The notes beneath the pieces were generated by a model. That model was given only the letters and a program-made list of their open reading frames with translations. It was not told where the DNA came from and searched no databases. Shown piece by piece: positions 58,037 through 64,000 of a DNA stretch of 64,000 bases (within the stretch, counting starts at the first letter, position 1; each line of letters opens with the position of its first letter). The stretch is taken from assembly GCA_035274465.1 (NCBI GenBank), contig DATEOF010000074.1:14017-78016 (forward strand). The letters are read 5' to 3'. The translations under genes and the position numbers were made by a program. The stretch is from JADGRF01 sp035274465 (GTDB lineage: Bacteria; Myxococcota_A; Polyangia; Polyangiales; JAFGIB01).

Positions 58037-58570
58037 ATGGAAAAGTCGGTCCTAGCAATCTTGGATTCACAGTTGCGAACCGAGACCGTGGTCAGCGAGC
58101 TGCAGCAACGGGGTATACCCTCGTCCGCGATCTCCGTGCTTCTGCCGGACAAGCAGGGTACGCGCGACTTCGCCCACGAGCACAACACGAAGGCGCCCGA
58201 AGGCGCGGTCGCGGGTGCAGGGACGGGTGGTGTGATCGGCGGCACCCTCGGAGTGCTCGCCGGCATCGGAGTGCTCGCCATTCCGGGCGCGGGCCCATTC
58301 ATCGCCGCCGGTCCCTTGATGGCTGCGCTGAGCGGCGTCGCGGCGGGTGCAACCATCGGTGGCATCGCAGGTGCGCTGATCGGCCTCGGCATTCCCGAGA
58401 TCGAGGCCAAGCGCTACGAGGGCAAGGTCCGCGGCGGCAACATCTTGGTCGCGATCCACGTCGAAGACAGCGACCAGCAGAAGATCGCGGAAGAGGTGCT
58501 GAAGCGCGAATCCGCTCGCGACATCTCCACCACGACCGAGAGCTCGGTTCCGCGCGACGCGCGAGCCTGA
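58037..58570 (+). CDS. YflT/GSP17M-like protein with glycine-zipper membrane segment
   Basis: A 177-residue protein. The N-terminal 50 residues match the heat-induced YflT-type domain (VLAILDSQLRTETVVSELQQ, RGIPSSAISVLL). The middle is a glycine-zipper hydrophobic region: GAVAGAGTGGVIGGTLGVLA and GIGVLAIPGAGPFIAAGP. The C-terminus (120-177) is soluble: RGGNILVAIHVEDSDQQKIA, then EEVLKRESA. Such proteins are linked to general or envelope stress. CAGGAG lies about ten bases before ATG 58037. A degenerate relative is found at 59608. Confidence 0.75.
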   Translation: MEKSVLAILDSQLRTETVVSELQQRGIPSSAISVLLPDKQGTRDFAHEHNTKAPEGAVAGAGTGGVIGGTLGVLAGIGVLAIPGAGPFIAAGPLMAALSGVAAGATIGGIAGALIGLGIPEIEAKRYEGKVRGGNILVAIHVEDSDQQKIAEEVLKRESARDISTTTESSVPRDARA

Positions 58571-58580
58571 GGCAACGCGC

Positions 58581-59573
58581 GTGTTTTGCTTTTTCGTCCA
58601 TGCCGCTGAACGGCTCGCGCACCTGCGGCCGAGGCGTTTCGACCTCGCGGGCAAGAACGCCCTGATCTCGGGCGGATCGCGAGGGCTCGGGCTGGAAATT
58701 GCCCGTGTTCTGCGCGCCAGGGGCGCGAACGTGGCTCTGGTTGCCCGCGACACCGACGAGCTGGACCGCGCGCTCACCGAGCTTTGCCTGGCAAGCACGA
58801 ATGACTCACCGCGTGTCATCGGGCAGGTCTGCGACCTGTGCGAACCCGAATCGATTTCGCAGATGCTCGACGGTGTCCGCGAGAGCCTCGGCCCGATCGA
58901 CGTGCTCGTGAACAACGCAGGCAACATCCAGGTGGGCCCCCTCGATGCGATGACACTGAAGGACTTCGAGGACGCGATGAAGCTGCATTTTGCGGCGCCG
59001 TTGCGAACAGCCCTCTGGTTGCGCGACGACATGCGTCAGCGGGGAGGTGGGCGCATCGCGAACGTCGCATCCATCGGCGGCATCGTGTCGGTCCCGCACT
59101 TGTTGCCTTACAGCGCGAGCAAGTTCGCGATGATGGGCCTGTCGCAAGGTCTGCGAACGGAGCTCGCCCGCGAAAACATCTTCGTGTCGACGATCGCACC
59201 TGGTCTGATGCGAACGGGAAGTCCGCGCCGCGCGCTGTTCAAAGGCGACCACGAGAAAGAGTACGCGTGGTTCAAGATCTCCGACTCATTGCCGTTCTTG
59301 TCCGTGAGCTCGGAGCGCGCTGCGGAGCGCATCGTCAAAGCGATCGAGCTCGGCGAACCGCACGTCGTGATCGGCCTGCCTGCGAAGGCCGCAGCCCTCG
59401 CGGCGGCCGTCGCGCCCGGAACCTTGTCGCGCGTCTTGACCCTCGCCAATGCGATCATGCCCAGCGGACCTGACCCGGACGCGCGTCAGGGGTTTGAAAG
59501 TGAATCGGGAGTGACTCGCTCGGCCGTCACGGAGCTGACCGATCGAGCCGCCGTTCGAAACAACGAGATGTAA
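58581..59573 (+). CDS. Short-chain dehydrogenase/reductase
   Basis: A 330-residue SDR. It opens with about 20 extra residues before LAGKNALISGGSRGLGLEIARVL, the NAD(P) glycine motif. The NNAG motif is VLVNNAGNIQVGPLD. The catalytic Ser is in ANVASIGGIVSVP, and Tyr/Lys in LLPYSASKFAMMGLSQGLR. A C-terminal extension of about 60 residues may be membrane-associated (AAALAAAVAPGTLSRVLTLA). It starts at GTG 58581, with GAGG about eight bases upstream. The substrate is unknown. It runs with the YflT-like and BON genes. Confidence 0.9.
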   Translation: MFCFFVHAAERLAHLRPRRFDLAGKNALISGGSRGLGLEIARVLRARGANVALVARDTDELDRALTELCLASTNDSPRVIGQVCDLCEPESISQMLDGVRESLGPIDVLVNNAGNIQVGPLDAMTLKDFEDAMKLHFAAPLRTALWLRDDMRQRGGGRIANVASIGGIVSVPHLLPYSASKFAMMGLSQGLRTELARENIFVSTIAPGLMRTGSPRRALFKGDHEKEYAWFKISDSLPFLSVSSERAAERIVKAIELGEPHVVIGLPAKAAALAAAVAPGTLSRVLTLANAIMPSGPDPDARQGFESESGVTRSAVTELTDRAAVRNNEM

Positions 59574-59607
59574 GTCAGCTGGCAAGCAGATTGCAGCTGA
59601 TGCTCGC

Positions 59608-59870
59608 ATGTTGGACGCCCATCAAACGTTTGCGTACGGCTTTTCACGGATCCGAAAATCCGCTTCGACGGCGGTTCAGAACCTGATCGAACATGGGTTC
59701 GACACCGAGCAAATCGGCGTTCTCGCGTGCGAGAAGAAGCGGGCCGCCCACGAGACGCCAAGCTGGACCACAAGACTGGAATCGGACCCGGGGCCGCGAT
59801 TGGCACAGTACTGGGGGCTGCGGCAGGTGCAGCCGCATTGCCCGTGGCTGGTGTGATCGCGCTCGGCGAT
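59608..59870 (+). pseudogene. Frameshifted, truncated YflT-like glycine-zipper gene
   Basis: The first frame encodes FAYGFSRIRKSASTAVQNLI and EHGFDTEQIGVLA, a YflT-like N-terminus. At about 59727 the frame must shift by one base to continue as REEAGRPRDAKLDHKTGIGP and GAAIGTVLGAAAGAAALPVAGV, the expected glycine zipper. The unshifted frame runs into unrelated sequence and stops at 59856. The C-terminal domain is missing, because the convergent PPOX gene ends at 59871. It resembles the intact gene at 58037 and is probably a decayed relative. Confidence 0.65.
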
Positions 59871-60266
59871 TCAGCCGCCGATGCGGTGAACCTTCATCGG
59901 TTCGATCGTGACGATCACGCGCGTTTGATTGCGGCCGCCGAACCATGGGTAAGGACGTCCCAGGTAGCGTTGCGACAGCTTCTCGATGTGTTCGACCGCT
60001 CCCTCTTCGGTGATCGATATGACCCGACCTCGGATCTCGGAATAGCTCGAAGTTTGCTTCGGATCCGACACGGCCACACTCACGCGCGGATCGCGCTCGA
60101 GATTCGCGATCTTTCGGCTGCCACGCCACGTGTTGATGAGGACCTGTGTGCCGTTCGTATCGACCCAGGTTTGGGTGAGCTGCGGAGAGCCATCGGGCAT
60201 CAAGGTGCCGACATAGCAGAGCGTCGCCTTCTGCAAGAGCTCGATCAATTGGTTCGATAGTTTCAT
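59871..60266 (-). CDS. PPOX-class flavin-binding protein (pyridoxamine-phosphate-oxidase fold)
   Basis: A 131-residue split-barrel protein. Family sequence: QLIELLQKATLCYVGTLMPD, GSPQLTQTWVDTNGTQVLINT, RGSRKIANLERDPRVSVAVSD and EIRGRVISITEEG. This is the PPOX/F420-dependent group, whose small members reduce substrates with FMN or F420. Length is normal. ATG 60266 opens with MKLSNQLIELL. Its stop meets the end of the decayed YflT-like gene. The substrate and whether it uses F420 or FMN cannot be read from the sequence. Confidence 0.88.
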   Translation of the reverse strand: MKLSNQLIELLQKATLCYVGTLMPDGSPQLTQTWVDTNGTQVLINTWRGSRKIANLERDPRVSVAVSDPKQTSSYSEIRGRVISITEEGAVEHIEKLSQRYLGRPYPWFGGRNQTRVIVTIEPMKVHRIGG

Positions 60267-60375
60267 GTCAGTGTGGACTCCGTATCCACTGTAAGCGCGC
60301 GCGAGGCAGTCGGCTGTCCCGCCCCAGACTTCGAGGGGACTTCAATCCAGACGCAGGCTCGGGCAGGCTTTCGGT

Positions 60376-60858
60376 ATGGCATACGGAAAGAGCTGGGGGT
60401 TGGCGCTGTTCTGGATCTGGGCGGCCTGTAGCGACAACGCTGCACCTGCGGTGCCGCCGCCGGCACCTCCACCGCCGACTCCCCCGTCCAGCGCAGCGCA
60501 GGTCAGTTCCCCGAGCGCGCCCAACCCGTGTGACAAACCGACGCCGATCCTGCTCGAGCTCGAAGCCGGCGTGAGCCAGCAGACGCCGTGGAACCTGGAG
60601 TTCAAGTACGTCGTCGACGACGACAAGAAGCTCGGGCCCGGATACTTGTTCCAGCTTCGCAGCGGAGAGCGGCGCTGGGAGACGCGGCGCGATGACCGCA
60701 ACTGGACGAGTTCGCTCACCTGGCGGGGCTTCTGCTGGCGCGGAGGTGAACGTCCCGACCGTCGCGCGTTGCGCTTGCAAATCCAGGTAGCCCCCGTGTG
60801 CAAGGACGGAAAGCTGCAGGAGCTCGGCGGGTGTGGAAACGCACTCGCTTCCAATTGA
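60376..60858 (+). CDS. Small Pro-rich lipoprotein
   Basis: A 160-residue predicted lipoprotein with signal WGLALFWIWAAC. A Pro/Ala linker (APAVPPPAPPPPTPPSS) leads to a domain of about 110 residues: KPTPILLELEAGVSQQTPWN, LEFKYVVDDDKKLGPGYLFQ, WRGFCWRGGERPDRR. It has three Cys near the end. It may be a small beta-sandwich; no family was recognised. It diverges from the PPOX gene across 109 bp. The next 284 bp contain no gene but one hairpin. Confidence 0.68.
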   Translation: MAYGKSWGLALFWIWAACSDNAAPAVPPPAPPPPTPPSSAAQVSSPSAPNPCDKPTPILLELEAGVSQQTPWNLEFKYVVDDDKKLGPGYLFQLRSGERRWETRRDDRNWTSSLTWRGFCWRGGERPDRRALRLQIQVAPVCKDGKLQELGGCGNALASN

Positions 60859-61058
60859 CGTCGATCTGACAAACGTCTGCGTGGGTGAATAACTTCTGTC
60901 ACTGACAATAGTGTTGTTGAACGGCAACGCAGCGGCAGGATTCATCGCGAAAACCGCGGGTTCTCGAGGGATCCGGTGCAGCCACGCTGCACGACAAACA
61001 GTGCGAACACGTGTCATCAATCTCGACACGCACAAATTAGGCACCGCAGTTGTTGCGC

Positions 61059-61085
61059 AGCGCGGTTAGTACGGAGAACCGCGCT
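61059..61085. repeat. Hairpin upstream of the helicase gene
   Basis: AGCGCGGTT (61059-61067) and AACCGCGCT (61077-61085) form a perfect nine-base stem with a nine-base loop, ending 57 bp before the helicase start. No T-run follows. It may be an operator or leader structure. The surrounding 60859-61142 region is more A/T-rich than the genes and probably holds the promoter. Confidence 0.45.
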
Positions 61086-61142
61086 TGCTCGCCAGTCGCC
61101 TCTTGCTAAGTTCGCTGCACATACTTCGCAAGGGATGGCGCC

Positions 61143-64000
61143 ATGGACGCTGCTCGCACGCGACTTTCGAATCTTCTCGGATACATCGAGGAACAGGCGA
61201 AGGAAGTCGATCCGACTAACTTCGACCTTTCGGTCCACCGCGGCTTTTTGTACGGCCAAGCCGACCTCCGAGGGCTGCCTGGCGTCGAGGTCGATATCAA
61301 TGTGGACGGCGATCATGTGTGGTTGCGCGTGAATCGGCTGGTGGCTCGCGCCGCGCCGCCTGTGCCCGAGGCAAAATTGCGCCGCTTGCTCCGCGTGAAC
61401 GACGATCCCGAGGCAGATTTGCCATGTATCCACGAAGCGGAATTCAGGGCCGCGTTTGCCAAGGTGGCGGCCGGTCAAGGCGTGGAACAACGTGCGGTGT
61501 TGCTCTCGCAAGCGCGGACGCGTGTCGAGCACGCCCTGCGCGAGTACACGAAAGCTTGGTTGGAATGGGCGGCAGCCGAAAAGCCGCGTCGCCGCACCAT
61601 CGCACTGTACGGCGAGTTGTTCGCGACCAAGCATCAACTCGAGTCCGAGGAGACAGCCAAGCCCGTGGAGTTCGTGTGGGGTATCGGCCTCACGCGGTGG
61701 CAGCTCGAGGTGCAAGGTCAAACCTACCCGTTCGACTATCCCCTGCTGACGCAACAGCTCGAGATCGCGCTGGACGCCAAGACGATGACGATCGAGGTGC
61801 GGCCGCGCGCCACCGAGACGCGCTTCGAGGTCGACGCGTTCATCGCGGGTCACGTGGTCGGCGCCGCCGACGTCGATTGCGACGCGCGCGAGCTACTGGC
61901 GCTTGGACGCGAGCGGCCGGTGACGCCCTTCGATCCCATGTCGTACGTCGAGGTCTTGAGATTGGCCGCCACGAAGCTGCACAGCGCTGGCCGTTACGAC
62001 GCGACACTCGTCGAGCGACAGGAGATGTCCCCGCCCAGCCGACAACTGACTGTCAGCGGAGCTTGGGTCATCTATGTTCGCCCTCGGACTAACAACTACC
62101 TGATCGATGATCTGCATCGTCTCGACGCGGAGCTCGCGGCAGGCTGCGAGCTTCCTGGGGGCCCGGCAACGCTGGTGACTCCGCCTTCGAACCAACCGTT
62201 GCGCTTCGAGCCTGTGAACTTTCGGGGACTCTCGAGTCGCGGCGACCCGAATCGCGCGCTGCAGGAGCTGTACTTCCCTCTGCCTTACAACCAAGAACAA
62301 GTCACGATCGTGCATCAGCTGGAACAAGCCGATGGAGTCACCGTGCAAGGCCCGCCCGGTACCGGCAAGACACACACGATCGCCAACATCGTGTGTCACT
62401 ACCTGGCGAAGGGGCGGCGCGTGCTGGTGACCTCGCGCGGTGAGCCGGCACTCGAGGTATTGCAAGAGAAGATACCGGAAGAAGTGCGGCCGCTCACGGT
62501 GGCGCTGCTGACCAGCGATCGGGAGGGTCTGCGCCAGTTTCAAGCTGCGATCGAAGCCATTCAGCACCGCGTGTCACAACTCGATGCGGATCTGACGCGC
62601 GAGCAAATCCAAAATGCGCATATCGCGATGGAGCGTGCCCACGCCTCGCTGGAGAGCGTCGATTGCCGCATCGACGAGCTGGCGCTTCCCCAGTTGTCGG
62701 GGGTACGCGTCGATGGCCTGGATGGACAGCACGGTCAGCATGGTCAGCCGCTGCGCGCACATCAGATCTCCGAGATCGTCGTCAACGGCCGCGAACGCTA
62801 CGCCTGGTTCGACGACGCGGTCACGCTCGCGCCCGAGCACGCGCCGCCATTGACCGAGCTGGAAGCCGACCGGCTGCGCGAACGACGCCGGCGCCTCGAG
62901 CGAGATCTGGTCTACGCGCAGGCGCACTTGCCCGACCCCGGGAGCTTGCCTGCGCCGGAAGCACTGGCCCGACTGCATGAGGCGCTGGTCGGCATCGCCC
63001 AGCTCGATGAAGACGTGAAGCTCGGCAGCTTGATCCCGCTCAAGGCCGAGAGTCCGGAGGTGCTGGGCGCGGCGCGCCAATTGGTCCAGCTACTCGATGC
63101 TGTACACGCGCAGCTGAGCACGTTCGAAGAGTTCGAGGATCCCACGTGGTTGCACGAGTTGCGGAGTAGGTGCCGCTCGACCTCGTTTGCCTCCGAACGC
63201 GCAGCGCTCGAGGCGCTGTTCGCGGACCTCGATCAGCTCGTCGCGGGTCGTGCCGAGTGGCTCAAGTCTCCGGTCGAATTTCCCAGCGAGATCCTCGCGC
63301 ACGACAAGACGCGCGAGGCGATTACACGCGCGAGCCAGGGCGGGAAGGCAGTCGGGCCGCTGTCATTCGGTATGTCCGATGTCAAACACCATCTGGCTGC
63401 CATCAAGGTCGCAGGCCGATCAGCGAAGACAGCGGAGGATTGGGCGCGCGTCGACCGCCACCTACACTTGCTCGATCTCGCGGCGAACTTCAGCGTGCGC
63501 TGGAACCAACTCGGCAGCGAGCTGCCTTTGCCCGCGCTGCGCGTCGATGCCGTCGAGCTGCGTCGAGCGGAGCAGCTCGGGACCGCGGCACGCACCGCGC
63601 ATCATCTGGCGCTCCACATCGATCCGGTGCTCGTTCGGGAAGCGCACGACGTCTTCGCCGAGGTGCCGGTCGCGCGCTTGTTGGGTGACGCAACCGAGTT
63701 GCGAGAGCTGCGCCAGCAAATCATGCGCCACCTGACGCGAATCGAGCTCTCGCAAGCACATGTGCGCGTCGCGAGCTTGCGCAACCAAGTTGCGATGGGG
63801 CATGGGCCGGTCTGCGACGAGCTGCGGCTATTCATCGATCGAGAGCTGGGCAACCCCGAGCTCGAGACCGAACGCGTATCGAGCCACTACGCGATCCTGC
63901 TCGCGGAGCTGCACCGCGTGGCGGGGCGCGCGGAGGAGCTGGAAGCGCTCGAAGCCGATGCCACTCGCATCGAACGCGCCGGCGCGCCGCGCTTCGCCGA
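61143..64000 (+). CDS. Large SF1-type helicase/ATPase (DNA2/NAM7-like), 3' truncated by the window
   Basis: The frame opens at ATG 61143 (AAGGG nine bases upstream) and stays open to the last base, 952 complete codons. The N-terminal 385 residues are an unrecognised domain, beginning ARTRLSNLLGYIEEQAKEVD and containing VDINVDGDHVWLRVNRLVAR. Near 385-410 are a Q-motif-like YNQEQVTIVHQLEQADG and the Walker A VQGPPGTGKTHTIANIV, followed by RRVLVTSRGEPALEVLQEKI (motif Ia-like). About 500 residues of charged helix, coiled-coil-like, then run to the edge, as in SF1 enzymes with a large 1B/2B insertion. Walker B and later motifs are beyond the window. Anti-phage or RNA-processing roles are both possible. 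Confidence 0.85.
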   Translation, partial: MDAARTRLSNLLGYIEEQAKEVDPTNFDLSVHRGFLYGQADLRGLPGVEVDINVDGDHVWLRVNRLVARAAPPVPEAKLRRLLRVNDDPEADLPCIHEAEFRAAFAKVAAGQGVEQRAVLLSQARTRVEHALREYTKAWLEWAAAEKPRRRTIALYGELFATKHQLESEETAKPVEFVWGIGLTRWQLEVQGQTYPFDYPLLTQQLEIALDAKTMTIEVRPRATETRFEVDAFIAGHVVGAADVDCDARELLALGRERPVTPFDPMSYVEVLRLAATKLHSAGRYDATLVERQEMSPPSRQLTVSGAWVIYVRPRTNNYLIDDLHRLDAELAAGCELPGGPATLVTPPSNQPLRFEPVNFRGLSSRGDPNRALQELYFPLPYNQEQVTIVHQLEQADGVTVQGPPGTGKTHTIANIVCHYLAKGRRVLVTSRGEPALEVLQEKIPEEVRPLTVALLTSDREGLRQFQAAIEAIQHRVSQLDADLTREQIQNAHIAMERAHASLESVDCRIDELALPQLSGVRVDGLDGQHGQHGQPLRAHQISEIVVNGRERYAWFDDAVTLAPEHAPPLTELEADRLRERRRRLERDLVYAQAHLPDPGSLPAPEALARLHEALVGIAQLDEDVKLGSLIPLKAESPEVLGAARQLVQLLDAVHAQLSTFEEFEDPTWLHELRSRCRSTSFASERAALEALFADLDQLVAGRAEWLKSPVEFPSEILAHDKTREAITRASQGGKAVGPLSFGMSDVKHHLAAIKVAGRSAKTAEDWARVDRHLHLLDLAANFSVRWNQLGSELPLPALRVDAVELRRAEQLGTAARTAHHLALHIDPVLVREAHDVFAEVPVARLLGDATELRELRQQIMRHLTRIELSQAHVRVASLRNQVAMGHGPVCDELRLFIDRELGNPELETERVSSHYAILLAELHRVAGRAEELEALEADATRIERAGAPRFA

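Noticed and set aside
1..64000. tRNA, rRNA, CRISPR array, insertion sequence or prophage
   Set aside because: None was visible on reading: no cloverleaf-like conserved stretches, no transposase or integrase frames, and no regularly spaced repeats. A covariance-model scan was not possible here.

Overview
The window is 64 kb of GC-rich DNA (about two thirds G+C). It looks like chromosome from a myxobacterium-like member of the Myxococcota (Polyangia type); this is inferred from gene content, not from a marker gene. Pointers are about fourteen predicted lipoproteins, several with beta-propeller, BNR, VWA or Gly/Ala-rich regions, a eukaryotic-type Ser/Thr kinase fused to a receiver domain, GTG starts, many 1-22 bp gene overlaps, and convergent genes whose 3' ends meet or overlap. 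No rRNA, tRNA, CRISPR array, insertion sequence or prophage was seen.

Layout. 1-7.7 kb: end of a membrane/TPR protein, a sirtuin, the vitamin B6 operon pdxR-pdxS-pdxT, a YWTD-propeller lipoprotein, a Gly/Ala-rich lipoprotein, a VOC protein and an acyl-CoA thioesterase. 7.7-12.6 kb: a tightly overlapped four-gene minus-strand operon of a VIT/VWA protein with a PEP-CTERM-like tail, an exosortase, and a CreB/CreC-like two-component pair. Its upstream region carries an 11-bp-periodic TTCAT repeat and a hairpin over the ribosome binding site. 12.9-20.2 kb: SMP-30-like propeller lipoprotein, methyltransferase, FmdB zinc ribbon, YihY membrane protein, M32 carboxypeptidase with a secreted partner, ParB-like protein. 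20.2-30.6 kb: lipoproteins, a broken propeller gene, an FAD oxidoreductase, a BNR lipoprotein, gluconate permease plus gluconokinase, a ferritin-like lipoprotein, and a copper-monooxygenase-like lipoprotein.

30.6-40.2 kb: aldo/keto reductase, gltX, CPBP membrane protease, an active/inactive M16 peptidase pair, divergent Hpt-REC and kinase-REC signalling genes, and a DUF882/M15 peptidase. 40.6-49.5 kb: two tandem giant paralogous metzincin lipoproteins (1429 and 1523 aa). 49.5-57.1 kb: GlcD-like oxidase, a lipoprotein, and an operon of DprE1-like oxidase, DprE2-like reductase, a membrane-anchored unknown and a GT39-type glycosyltransferase. 57.1-64 kb: BON lipoprotein, YflT-like glycine-zipper protein and a frameshifted relative, SDR, PPOX flavoprotein, small lipoprotein, and the first 952 codons of a large SF1-type helicase/ATPase that leaves the window.

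The most system-like locus is the exosortase operon. One apparent substrate, its sorting transpeptidase and a two-component system share one transcript and may be autoregulated. It parallels the known proteobacterial dedicated sortase system, with the sortase replaced by an exosortase.
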